Shown here: positions 1-7,990 of the stretch, piece by piece | How positions within the stretch are numbered: position 1 is the stretch's first letter | How the letters are laid out: each line of letters opens with the position of its first letter | Notes under the pieces: generated by a model | What the model was told of the DNA's origin: nothing | Seen by the model: only the letters and a program-made list of their open reading frames with translations | Database searches by the model: none | NCBI GenBank assembly: GCA_937901895.1 | Contig: CALGTD010000084.1 | Coordinates: 1-16,399, forward strand | Source: an uncultured Spartobacteria bacterium | Lineage (GTDB): Bacteria; Verrucomicrobiota; Verrucomicrobiia; Chthoniobacterales; JAATET01 | Reading direction: 5' to 3' | DNA: 16,399 nucleotides | Position numbers and translations under genes: made by a program

Positions 1-501
1 TACTCATCAAAAACCTCAGCTCTTCTCCTCTAATCTAGGAAAGACCCTTCCCAATTATCCTATCCGTGAATACATCCGTTAAGGTGAAGCGTTCTTGGAC
101 AGGCGTGGCTGAGAACGTGCTGAGAAGGAAGGGGAGAAATCAGTTTCCTGGAGGAACTGATGGGCCATGTCCACGGATGCTGCCGCCCTTGGTCGCGACT
201 CCTACGAGGGGACATGAAGAGCCCTGAGTGTAGCAAGGATGCAAATTGACGCAAGGGTTTCTGAATTTTCGGAGAAGGACTTTCGGGTGTTGAATCGTCG
301 ACGACTCGACACGCTGGGGAATGGTTTCAGGAACCCGATTTTTTTGGCCCAATTTGGGGAGGTTCTCGGAGGTTACTCGCCGGTCGACAAGGATCAGAGC
401 TTGGGTAAAAAGTGTTGCCGCCCTAATAAGGCATTGCCCAGGCCATCGGCGAATTGCGCGGCATCGACTTGCCGAATCAAGAAACGCAGATAGTTTGCAA
501 C
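1..501. other. Leader region with no convincing gene
   Basis: I see no supportable gene here. Short open frames exist on both strands (for example 239-493 on +, 140-526 on -), but their translations show no family motif, signal peptide or plausible ribosome binding site. The stretch is visibly less GC-rich than the genes that follow. A weak imperfect stem (CAGTTTCC / GGAACTG) lies at 141-159. No promoter with a good -35/-10 pair could be assigned, although the promoter of the sigma-factor gene should lie near the right end of this region. Confidence 0.5.
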
Positions 502-1218
502 GTGATTGGGGAGGCTGTGCGATCATCAGATTTCCATACGACCCATTGGACGTTGATCGTCGCCTCCTGCGATGTCGACCGTGAGCGTGGGTTTGACTAT
601 ATCTACCGCACCTACTCCCGACCGCTGCGTGGCTATCTCAGACGGTTTGGAATTCCCGAGGACGATGCGGACGACGTCTTGCACGAATTCCTTCTGGCGA
701 TTTTCCATGGGGGAACGCTCGCCCGGGCTGATCCTGCACGTGGCAAGTTTCGCTCCTACCTGCTCGGCGCACTGAATCACTTTGTTGCAAATCGGCGGGA
801 ACGTAATGGCGCCGCCCGCCGCGGTGGTGGCGTCCCTGATCTCCCGCTTGATGATCTCGCCCTCGGTGACACGCCTGGATCCATCGACGACAGTCGTCGC
901 TTCGACGAAGACTGGGCTCGCGCATTGTTCGACCGGGCGGTCGAGCGTCTGAACGAGGAACTCGACTATCATGGTTCTCCCGCCGGAGACCTCCGCGAGT
1001 TGATCTTCCGTGACCAGGATGGCACTTATGCCGAGATTGCAGCGAGCCTCCGGATCACGGTCCCGGCCGTGAAGTCACGCATCTTCCGACTCCGCAAACG
1101 CTTTCAGGAGATCATCCGTCAGGAAGTCCGCCGAACCGTGGATTCAGACGCCGAGTGTGAGGAAGAGCTGAGCTACCTCTGCAGCGTGCTGAGCCACACC
1201 TGTCCGACCTGTTTCTGA
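502..1218 (+). CDS. ECF-type RNA polymerase sigma factor
   Basis: Alternative sigma factor that would direct RNA polymerase to a specific promoter set. The N-terminus SDFHTTHWTLIV and the following region 2 (about residues 31-65, FDYIYRTYSRPLRGYLRRFG then DDADDVLHEF) match the ECF-like sigma factors common in Verrucomicrobia and Planctomycetes. Region 4 is a helix-turn-helix at about residues 175-200 (YAEIAASLRITVPAVKSRIF). No anti-sigma gene is adjacent; in these phyla such sigma factors are often linked to Ser/Thr kinases, and one lies 3.8 kb downstream. The start is uncertain: GTG at 502 is used, GTG at 517 and TTG at 454 are in frame, and the only Shine-Dalgarno-like stretch (GGGGAGG, 508-514) is just 2 bases from the 517 codon. 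The protein ends in an unusual CPTCF tail (Cys 234 and 237). Family call is firm, target genes unknown. Confidence 0.85.
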   Translation: MIGEAVRSSDFHTTHWTLIVASCDVDRERGFDYIYRTYSRPLRGYLRRFGIPEDDADDVLHEFLLAIFHGGTLARADPARGKFRSYLLGALNHFVANRRERNGAARRGGGVPDLPLDDLALGDTPGSIDDSRRFDEDWARALFDRAVERLNEELDYHGSPAGDLRELIFRDQDGTYAEIAASLRITVPAVKSRIFRLRKRFQEIIRQEVRRTVDSDAECEEELSYLCSVLSHTCPTCF

Positions 1219-1351
1219 CCTGGATCGCGATTTCGCGAAACTTTCCGCAAAAAATCCCGAAGAACCTTATCGACGGCAACTGCCGCACCAAAAAAATGAA
1301 GGTCTTCGCCCATCAGCTTGGATTCGTGATCTCCCGACCCAACATGCGGAA

Positions 1352-1368
1352 ACGTGGGATTCCCACGT
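1352..1368. promoter_or_regulatory. Perfect 17-bp inverted repeat, possible operator
   Basis: ACGTGGGATTCCCACGT is an inverted repeat with 8-bp arms around a single central T. It lies about 100 bases upstream of the FG-GAP protein gene, in the 247-base gap after the sigma-factor gene. The symmetry and odd centre suit a dimeric DNA-binding protein; as RNA it would form a 7-bp hairpin with a 3-base loop, but no T-run follows, so it is a poor terminator. A second nested inverted repeat (CCTCGA 1403-1408 / TCGAGG 1429-1434 around AGGAATTCCT) lies closer to the gene. Function is inferred only. Confidence 0.4.
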
Positions 1369-1452
1369 CGAGTGCATCGTCCGCGGGGGCCGTCGGTCAA
1401 TCCCTCGAGTCACGAAGGAATTCCTCCATCGAGGCTGGCCAGTCGCCGCAAA

Positions 1453-1458
1453 GGGAGG
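1453..1458 (+). promoter_or_regulatory. Ribosome binding site of the FG-GAP protein gene
   Basis: GGGAGG within AAGGGAGGG, 7 bases before the ATG at 1466. It is the strongest Shine-Dalgarno sequence in the left half of the window and fixes that start. Confidence 0.75.
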
Positions 1459-1465
1459 GCGCTCT

Positions 1466-3793
1466 ATGAAATCTCACCCGATTTTCCACACGATCGTCTT
1501 TTTCCTCGGCACGTGGTCCTTTTCCCAATCCCTGTGCGGAAGTCCGCCTCCGGAGGGGCTGACCTCATCGGATTGGCACGAGATTCAGCGCGTTTACGAG
1601 ACCGGCCGACTGGGTGTCGTCAAGCAGCCGGACGGCTGCCATGCCGCCCGCAATCCGGCGCAAGACTGGCTCGTCCGATTCAATGACACCGGCTTTCACG
1701 TCGAGCCCGGCGGCGCCGGGTGGCGCTGGGGACTCACACTGCGAGCCTACGGTGCGGCGGAGGATCTGATCGTCGCGCCGGAGAAACCGACGAATGTTCA
1801 AGCGGATGCCAACCGTATTGTCACACGATGGGATGATTGTCTGGCGGAGTGGTTCGTGAACCGACGCGAGGGGCTTCTCCAAGGCTGGACGTTCCTGCGA
1901 AATCCACGGCCCGACGCTGACGCGACGGGTTCTTTGCGCCTTGAGCTAGCGGTGACCGGAGACCTCACTCCGAGGGTCGAACCCGGTGGAACAGCCATCA
2001 CCTTTCTCGAGGCCTCAGGCACCGCGGCGGTGACCTACGGCGGACTGCGAGCTTGGGACGCCGACGGCCGCGCGCTTCCCGTGCGCTTCGAAGCGTTGGA
2101 CGAGAATGCCGGACCGCGCTTCGCGGTGGAGGTCGACGCGAGAGGGGCTCGCTATCCGGTGTCGATCGATCCCATCGCGCAACAGGCGTATCTGAAAGCC
2201 TCCAACACAGACCCCTCGGACCAGTTCGGCACGAGCGTCGCCATCTCCGGTGATACGGTGGTCGTTGGAGCTCCCGGGGAGGACGGGGACGGATTGAATG
2301 TCGTTCCGACCTCAAGCAACGGAACGAATGGCGACCCCACGGACAATTCGAAGACCAATGCGGGTGCCGCCTACGTTTTTGTCCGCACCGGTGGCGCATG
2401 GGTCCAGCAGGCCTATCTCAAGGGCGTGGTGAATCCGCTCCTTGCTCCAGCCTCCGATGACTATTTCGGATCCACTGTTGCCATCGACGGCAATACGATC
2501 GTGGTCGGTGCCTCAGCTTTGAACGGTAATCGTGGTGCGGCATTTGTTTTTACCCGCACTGGATCCGTTTGGTCGGCCGAGCCCGTCCGATTGCTGACGG
2601 CCGAGAGTCCGCAATCGAACGATCGTTTTGCAGACTCAGTCGCGATTTCGGGTGACACGATCGTTGTCGGAGCCAGGGGCTCCGGTTCGGTCTCCGTTTT
2701 CGTTCGTAGCGGGACGATGTGGAATCGACAAGCGACCCTTACCGCATCCAATCCCGGAGTGGGCGATTCCTTCGGCACGTCGGTCGCGATATCCGACAAC
2801 ACCATCGCCATTGGAGCCCCCGGGGAAGACAGCAGTGAGACGGGAACCGGCGGCAGCGGCGCCAACAATGATGCCCCGTCTTCCGGCGCGGCTTATGTTT
2901 TCGTGCGTTCCGGATCCACGTGGTCCCAGCAGGCCTACCTCAAGGCCTCCAATGCTGAAAGTGACGACTATTTCGGCATCTCCTTGGCCATATCTGGTGA
3001 CACGTTGATCGTCGGCGCGAGCGGCGAATCCAGCGCCTCGCCCGGCGTGAACGGGAACCAGGCGAACAATGGAGCCGACGTAGCAGGAGCCGCCTATGTT
3101 TTTACCCGAACCGGTGTTTCGTGGAGCCAGCAGGCCTATCTCAAGGCCTCGAATCCCGGAGCTTCTGATCAATTCGGAGATTCGGTTGCCATCAGTGGCG
3201 ATGTGGCTGTTGTTGGTGCCTTTGGGGAGAGCAGTGCCGCGAGAGGGATTGATGGCAACCAAGACGATGATACCGCCGTGATCAGCGGAGCGGTTTATGT
3301 CTTTGTGCGCAAAGGCACCTCCTGGAGCCAGCAGGCTTACCTCAAATCGTCGAACTCCGATCCGGGTGACAACTTCGGCGCCGCCGTAGCGATCGATGGG
3401 CGAACCCTGCTCGTGGGCTCACTAGGGGAGGACAGCAAGGGAACCGGCCCTGACGCGAATCCTTTCGACAACACTGCCTCGGCGGCAGGCGCGGCTTACG
3501 TGTTTGTTCTTCCGCCACCGACGGCTCCTGTCGTCCGAATCCGGGGGGGAAAGGTCCGGCGCGTTACCTCTGCGCGCGCCGTGCTGAAAGGCACCGCCAG
3601 CGACATGGACGGCGATCTTGCGCGCGTCGAAGCCAAAGCGCCGGGATCCCGATGGAAAAGAGCGCGAGGGCTCGAGAAATGGAAATTCGTCGCCCGCGGC
3701 TTGAAGACAGGCCGCACCGCCATCCGCATCCGCGCCGTCGATTTCGGTGGTCTGCGTTCGCGCGTTGTCCGGCTTGTAGTGAAACGCTCATGA
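1466..3793 (+). CDS. Exported FG-GAP beta-propeller protein (7 repeats)
   Basis: Secreted or surface protein, 775 residues, probably for binding or adhesion; no catalytic motif seen. An N-terminal hydrophobic stretch (about residues 8-22, after MKSH) is a likely signal peptide. Residues about 30-237 form an N-terminal domain ending in YPVSIDPIAQ, a layout I associate with verrucomicrobial FG-GAP proteins. Residues 239-681 hold seven integrin-alpha-like FG-GAP repeats, each with a core such as DQFGTSVAISGDTVVVGAPGE and a closing AAYVFVRTG strand. Seven repeats would complete a seven-bladed propeller. Residues about 685-775 form a basic beta-rich domain (VLKGTAS, EKWKF, IRIRAVD) also found on the next protein. 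The start is supported by a strong Shine-Dalgarno. The stop overlaps the ATG of the esterase gene (ATGA), implying translational coupling. The ligand is unknown. Confidence 0.85.
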   Translation: MKSHPIFHTIVFFLGTWSFSQSLCGSPPPEGLTSSDWHEIQRVYETGRLGVVKQPDGCHAARNPAQDWLVRFNDTGFHVEPGGAGWRWGLTLRAYGAAEDLIVAPEKPTNVQADANRIVTRWDDCLAEWFVNRREGLLQGWTFLRNPRPDADATGSLRLELAVTGDLTPRVEPGGTAITFLEASGTAAVTYGGLRAWDADGRALPVRFEALDENAGPRFAVEVDARGARYPVSIDPIAQQAYLKASNTDPSDQFGTSVAISGDTVVVGAPGEDGDGLNVVPTSSNGTNGDPTDNSKTNAGAAYVFVRTGGAWVQQAYLKGVVNPLLAPASDDYFGSTVAIDGNTIVVGASALNGNRGAAFVFTRTGSVWSAEPVRLLTAESPQSNDRFADSVAISGDTIVVGARGSGSVSVFVRSGTMWNRQATLTASNPGVGDSFGTSVAISDNTIAIGAPGEDSSETGTGGSGANNDAPSSGAAYVFVRSGSTWSQQAYLKASNAESDDYFGISLAISGDTLIVGASGESSASPGVNGNQANNGADVAGAAYVFTRTGVSWSQQAYLKASNPGASDQFGDSVAISGDVAVVGAFGESSAARGIDGNQDDDTAVISGAVYVFVRKGTSWSQQAYLKSSNSDPGDNFGAAVAIDGRTLLVGSLGEDSKGTGPDANPFDNTASAAGAAYVFVLPPPTAPVVRIRGGKVRRVTSARAVLKGTASDMDGDLARVEAKAPGSRWKRARGLEKWKFVARGLKTGRTAIRIRAVDFGGLRSRVVRLVVKRS
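2180..3508 (+). repeat. Seven tandem FG-GAP repeat units within the CDS
   Basis: The units are recognised by cores of the form (D/S)xFGxSVAIxGDTxVVGA followed by a variable Gly/Asp/Asn-rich loop and an AAYVFVR strand. Unit cores begin near DQFG, DYFG, DRFA, DSFG, DYFG, DQFG and DNFG. The linker QQAYLKASN before several units is also conserved at the DNA level (CAGCAGGCCTA recurs near 2930, 3128 and, with one change, 3330), which points to duplication within the gene. The third unit is degenerate (FAD for FGT) and short. Confidence 0.85.
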
Positions 3794-4830
3794 AAAATCC
3801 CATGCCCCGTCCCATTCAGCTTCTTCTGGCCATCCTCGCTCTGAGTTCCGTCCCGCTTGTTCGCGCCGCGACCCCGCCGCCCGTGGACGGGAACGGCATC
3901 TTCAAACTCAACAGTGGAGAGAGCGAATACTTTGGCTATGTGCCGGATACCTACAATTCGAACACGCCGATCAGCCTCTTCGTGTGGATGCACGGCTGCG
4001 GTGGCCAGGCCTACTGGGATGTATTCGCGATCGCCCCTCCGGCCACGCGTGCGAATCAAAGCTACATCGCGATCTCGATTGGTGGACGTGACGGAGCGTG
4101 CTGGGACACGAACGCCGACGCCCCGAAGGTTCTCGCCGCCATCGCGGATGTCTCCCGCTATTTCAACATCGATCCGCGCAGAATCTTCCTCGGCGGATAC
4201 TCCTCGGGAGGCGACATGACGTATCGTGTCGGCTTCGAGAACGCATGGCGGTTTGCGGGTCTGCTTGCCGAGAACAGTGACCCATTCCGGGACACCGGAT
4301 CCACGAGGGCCGCACTCATGGCGGCCGCTTCCTGGAAAATCAATGTCGCCCATCTCGCGCACACCGGCGACGACGTCTATCCGATCGCCGGGGTGCGGGC
4401 CAGCATTGCTGCCCTTCAGGCAAAGGGATTTCCAGCCACTCTCATCGAAAAACCCGGGAGTCATTGGGACAACGACGCCGGGAACTTCGGGACAAACTAC
4501 GACCTGCGCACCTTCCTTCTTCCATTCCTTGATGCCGGATGGATTTCTCCACCGCTGCCTCGGCCGAAGATCAAATCCAGGAAGGTCCGTCGCACCGTCT
4601 CGAACGCACGAATCGTGCTCAAAGGGACGTCGAAATACGCGGACAGCGTCGAATACAAGCTGAAGGGAAAAAAATATCGAACAGCCCGCGGGACGACCGA
4701 AAAGTGGAAGTTTCCTGCGCGGCTGGTGCCCGGAAAAAATGTCATCCGCGTCCGCGCCGTCGGTCCTCAGAAGAATTCCAAAATTCTCCGGTTCGTCATT
4801 CGGCGAACCGCATCAACTCTCAAACCATAG
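3790..4830 (+). CDS. Exported CE1/PHB-depolymerase-like esterase
   Basis: Predicted secreted alpha/beta-hydrolase of 346 residues, resembling the poly(3-hydroxybutyrate) depolymerase / feruloyl or acetyl esterase (CE1, LpqC-like) group; the exact ester is unknown. Residues 1-26 are a signal peptide (hydrophobic LLLAILALSSVPLV, cleavage after VRA). HGCGG at 68-72 supplies the oxyanion loop. GYSSG at 136-140 is the nucleophile elbow with Ser138. The Asp of HTGDDVYP and the His of GSHWD (about residue 225) fit the rest of the triad. Cys70 and Cys104 could pair in a disulfide. Residues about 257-346 are the same basic domain as on the upstream protein. The start is the ATG overlapping the previous stop; it begins a clean signal peptide, whereas an upstream in-frame ATG (3652) would lie inside the FG-GAP gene. 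No own Shine-Dalgarno is seen, in line with coupled translation. Confidence 0.82.
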   Translation: MKNPMPRPIQLLLAILALSSVPLVRAATPPPVDGNGIFKLNSGESEYFGYVPDTYNSNTPISLFVWMHGCGGQAYWDVFAIAPPATRANQSYIAISIGGRDGACWDTNADAPKVLAAIADVSRYFNIDPRRIFLGGYSSGGDMTYRVGFENAWRFAGLLAENSDPFRDTGSTRAALMAAASWKINVAHLAHTGDDVYPIAGVRASIAALQAKGFPATLIEKPGSHWDNDAGNFGTNYDLRTFLLPFLDAGWISPPLPRPKIKSRKVRRTVSNARIVLKGTSKYADSVEYKLKGKKYRTARGTTEKWKFPARLVPGKNVIRVRAVGPQKNSKILRFVIRRTASTLKP

Positions 4831-4999
4831 CGTCTACGTCCTCCGCATCGCCCGCCGAAGATACCGCCCTGTCCAGTGACGGGACCACAACGCGGAAAGA
4901 GTTGCGCCTCCCGGCTCCCGAAGTATTCAGTCGGCGGGTGGCTCGGTCGCGAGCTATGTTCCAGCAACAGGGAACGAATGTTCGCAGGCACGGCTGACG

Positions 5000-7642
5000 A
5001 TGAACTGTGGTCATACATCTCGCGGAACGGCGGAGTTCTGCCCCGCCTGCGCGGTGACGGCAGCGTTCCATGCGCCTGTCCGACGATTTGGGAGATACGA
5101 GGTTCTCGAGAATCTCGGCGGCGGCGGAATGGGGGAGGTTTACCTCGCGTATGACAATGCGTCCGGCCGTCTGGTGGCACTCAAGACGCCGTCGTCGGAC
5201 GGTTCGGATGAAACGATTCAGCGCTTTCGTAGCGAAGCTGAAGCCGTGGCCGGACTCGAACATCCAGGCATCATACCGATCTACGAGGTTGGCGAGGCGC
5301 AGGGCCTGCCTTTTTTCACGATGAAGTTCGCGGAAGGCGGGAGTCTCGCCGGACGCATCGATGAGTATCGCGAGCCACGGCGGGCTGCGGAGCTGGTCGC
5401 AGGCGTCGCGGAGGCTGTTCATTATGCCCACGCCCGCGGCATCCTTCATCGCGACCTCAAACCGCAAAATATCCTCCTCGATGAGGCCGGCCACGCCTTC
5501 GTTTCCGACTTTGGAATTTCCCGGTGGCTCGATCGCGACGGAGACCTCACCCGCACCGGGTCGCTGCTCGGTTCGCCGAACTACATCGCTCCCGAGCAGC
5601 TGGTCGCTTCCCCTCGCAACCTCACGGTCGGCGCCGATGTCTTCTCACTGGGTGCCATCCTGTATCACCTTCTCTCCGGCGAACCCCCGTTCCGCGCAGA
5701 CTCCCTGGCCTCAACGCTCCATCGTCTGGGATCCGGAGATCTTCGCCCACTTCCGGTTGGAACACCGCGGGATCTCGCGGCCATCTGCCGGCACGCCCTC
5801 GAACCGGAACCGTCCGCACGTTACGAATCGGCCCGTGATCTCGCCGCAGACCTCCGGGCATGGCTGGGCGATCGTCCCCTGTTGGTTCGTCGCTCCACTG
5901 CGGCCGAGCGGCTCTGGCGTTGGGCCAGGCGCAACCCGCTTCCGGCCACGCTTGTCGCGCTCGTCATCCTATCACTGGCGGCCGGAGGCGGATTCTCCAC
6001 GTTTTCCCACCAACGCGCGCTCGCCGCGGAAACCGCCCGTGCGGATGCCGCCGAAACTCTCGCCCGTGATCGCTTGCGTGCGTCCCTTCTCGCGGAGGCA
6101 CGCACACTGCGGCTTAGCGGTCTGCCAGGTCAACGCACCGGGGCTCTCGCCAAACTCCATGAAGCGTGGGCGTTGGAGCCCTCCGTCGATATTCGCAATG
6201 AGGCCGTGGCTGCGCTCGTGTTGCCGGATCTCAGTCAGCCGGCGGAGTCAGATCCTCCGCCATTTCGTGAGCGCGCACAGAGCTTCACCGCAGAAGTGGG
6301 GGACTCGGAAAAAATCCTGACCATTGGAGGTCCCGAAGGAGAGTCCCTGGCGACCCTTTCGTTTACCCACCGGATCACGTCACTGGCGTGGACTCCAGGG
6401 CAGGAGATGCTCATCCTGGGAACGGCGAACAAGCACGTCTGGATTTGGAACCGCGCCACCAAGGAACTCATCCGTCACATCACGGGACGTGCAGACGTCA
6501 GTGCACAACTTGCCGTCAGCCATCGGGGGAACTTCGTCGCCGACATCACCTATGAGGGGGCGCTCCGGATCTGGCAGACCGAATCCGGTGAGGATTTGAT
6601 CACGGCTTCATTTGGTGTCGACACTGAGACGCCTCCCCAGTGGGCGGCTGACGATTCGGCGATCTATTTCAAACGGCGCGGTTCCGCCAAATGGTATCGC
6701 ACGGAAGTCATTCTCCCGCGTGTCAGCCGCTATTTTCGCCCTCCGAAACCGGAGGAGACCTTCGAGGATGCGCGCACCATCGATCTCAACCAAAGCGGGA
6801 GATACGCGGCAACCTCGACGGAAAATCGCGTGCGGATTTGGGACCTCGAGACCGGAACCGTGAGCGGCGAATGGCTGAAATATCAGGAGGAATGGGCTCC
6901 CGCGCGGTTCCTTCCCAAAAAGGACGCTCTTCTGGTTGGCGGCTGGTCCTCCGATGTGCTGGAGATTCCGATTTCCGCGCCTTACCACGCCCGAAAACTG
7001 CAGCGCCTTCCGGGCGCATTCCTCGTCGATCTTGCCCGCGACGGTTCGCTCGCCGGTTTCGTCGACAACACCGATCAGGACTTCAAGATCCTTGCCGCAC
7101 CTTTCGACCAGCCGCCCATCCGGATTCCCCAGCAGAAACCTTTCGAGATCGCAATCGAGCCGGGGACTCGCTGGATGGCACTCTCGAGCTTCGGCGAAGC
7201 GAAGGTTCGCATCGTTGGCTGGCCCGGTCTCGAGCCGCTCGCCACTCTCGACGCGGAGGGTGTCGCCTCCCGCCTCGCCATTTCCGCCGGCGGGGACTGC
7301 CTATATCTCGCCACCGATTCCGGCGGATCCGAGTGGCGCACGGATGACTGGACGAAGGTGCGGACGATCCGCCTCGACGAAGCCCAGCAATCGGCGCGCT
7401 ATCTCGATAGCGGCATCATTCTGATCCAGACCCGCCGATCCATCCGCCTGCACGACACGGCAACGGGCAGGGAACTCGTGCGGCTCCCCACGCAGGAATC
7501 CTCGCGCCAGCGATCCAGTGTTTCGTTTACCACGTCTCACGACGGCCAACTTCTCGCCGTGCAGACGACGGAAGGGGGAATTCAACTCTGGCATCTTCCC
7601 GCACTGCGCGAGGAACTTGCCGAATTCGGAATGGACTGGTGA
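5000..7642 (+). CDS. Membrane Ser/Thr protein kinase with WD40-like sensor region
   Basis: Eukaryotic-like (Hanks-type) kinase of 880 residues. The N-terminus has Cys3, His5, Cys14 and Cys17, a reduced zinc-ribbon-like knuckle. The kinase domain (about 33-290) has all key parts: Gly loop LGGGGMGEV at 39-47, ATP lysine Lys62, a likely helix-C Glu79, HRDLKPQN at 150-157 with catalytic Asp152, DFG at 170-172 and APE at 197-199. One transmembrane helix follows (about 314-331), then an Ala/Arg-rich helical segment (to about 415) and a C-terminal WD40-like propeller (for example ITSLAWTP...VWIWNRAT near 458-490, and VRIWDLETG). The kinase would be cytoplasmic and the propeller on the far side of the membrane. 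The layout is typical of PVC-group bacteria, where such kinases often accompany ECF-like sigma factors. It lies 169 bases after the esterase gene. No clear Shine-Dalgarno is seen. Substrate and signal are unknown. Confidence 0.9.
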   Translation: MNCGHTSRGTAEFCPACAVTAAFHAPVRRFGRYEVLENLGGGGMGEVYLAYDNASGRLVALKTPSSDGSDETIQRFRSEAEAVAGLEHPGIIPIYEVGEAQGLPFFTMKFAEGGSLAGRIDEYREPRRAAELVAGVAEAVHYAHARGILHRDLKPQNILLDEAGHAFVSDFGISRWLDRDGDLTRTGSLLGSPNYIAPEQLVASPRNLTVGADVFSLGAILYHLLSGEPPFRADSLASTLHRLGSGDLRPLPVGTPRDLAAICRHALEPEPSARYESARDLAADLRAWLGDRPLLVRRSTAAERLWRWARRNPLPATLVALVILSLAAGGGFSTFSHQRALAAETARADAAETLARDRLRASLLAEARTLRLSGLPGQRTGALAKLHEAWALEPSVDIRNEAVAALVLPDLSQPAESDPPPFRERAQSFTAEVGDSEKILTIGGPEGESLATLSFTHRITSLAWTPGQEMLILGTANKHVWIWNRATKELIRHITGRADVSAQLAVSHRGNFVADITYEGALRIWQTESGEDLITASFGVDTETPPQWAADDSAIYFKRRGSAKWYRTEVILPRVSRYFRPPKPEETFEDARTIDLNQSGRYAATSTENRVRIWDLETGTVSGEWLKYQEEWAPARFLPKKDALLVGGWSSDVLEIPISAPYHARKLQRLPGAFLVDLARDGSLAGFVDNTDQDFKILAAPFDQPPIRIPQQKPFEIAIEPGTRWMALSSFGEAKVRIVGWPGLEPLATLDAEGVASRLAISAGGDCLYLATDSGGSEWRTDDWTKVRTIRLDEAQQSARYLDSGIILIQTRRSIRLHDTATGRELVRLPTQESSRQRSSVSFTTSHDGQLLAVQTTEGGIQLWHLPALREELAEFGMDW

Positions 7643-7681
7643 CGAACGGCGGTCCCGGTGAAGTCAGTCGTTTAGAGGAGC

Positions 7682-7703
7682 CTCATGGGAGCGTCCGCAT
7701 GAG
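7682..7703 (+). terminator. Bulged hairpin downstream of the kinase gene, possible 3' end
   Basis: CTCATGGGA pairs with TCC-G-CATGAG, giving a 9-bp stem with one bulged G and a GCG loop, 40 bases after the kinase stop. No T-run follows, so it is not a standard intrinsic terminator; it could mark a factor-dependent end or a protected 3' end. Confidence 0.3.
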
Positions 7704-7909
7704 AGATCGGTCCACTACGAGGGACAAATGCTCAAGCGGTGAGGGCGGCAAAACCGGGCCGATTTCCGGGAGCGTTTGGGATCAAGGCCCGGAAACATGT
7801 TGAAGAGACCCGAGAAAGACGTTCCGCATGATCGATGCGATGTCGCCCGCCGTCCTTGCGACGCCGGGACGCTATGAGATCGAGCGTTCTCGGTAAGGCT
7901 TCACAATCA

Positions 7910-7923
7910 AACGTTCAAACATT
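7910..7923. promoter_or_regulatory. Candidate GntR operator, regulator promoter
   Basis: AACGTTCAAACATT. Its reverse complement matches the site at 12290-12303 in 13 of 14 positions. It lies 67 bases upstream of the ATG of the GntR regulator, the arrangement expected for autoregulation. Binding is inferred from recurrence and position. Confidence 0.65.
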
Positions 7924-7990
7924 TCGGGATTGCCCGGGAATCCGCTCTCGCCTGTTATGGTGACGCTTGCCGCCGTATAGAGCTTTTTGC

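Larger units (their letters stand above)
7643..7990. other. Intergenic region between kinase and GntR regulator
   Basis: No gene is supportable in this 348-base gap. It contains a bulged hairpin shortly after the kinase stop (7682-7703), a short CGCAT/ATGCG stem (7825-7839), a candidate GntR operator (7910-7923) and a possible -10 element TATAGA (7976-7981) very close to the regulator start. It probably holds the end of the kinase transcript and the promoter of the regulator gene. Confidence 0.55.

Noticed and set aside
246..268. TTGACG with a downstream AT-rich stretch as a sigma-70 promoter
   Set aside because: The spacing to the only -10-like sequence is about 11 bases, too short for a promoter.
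1225..1240. TCGCGATTTCGCGAAA after the sigma-factor stop as a terminator
   Set aside because: Palindromic, but the stem is short, the loop too tight and no T-run follows.
3496..4464. Minus-strand frame of 322 codons opposite the FG-GAP and esterase genes
   Set aside because: It spans two well-supported plus-strand genes and has no recognisable motif.
4977..4984. AATGTTCG half-site upstream of the kinase gene
   Set aside because: Only one half matches the operator motif; the second half is absent and the gene is outside the sugar locus.
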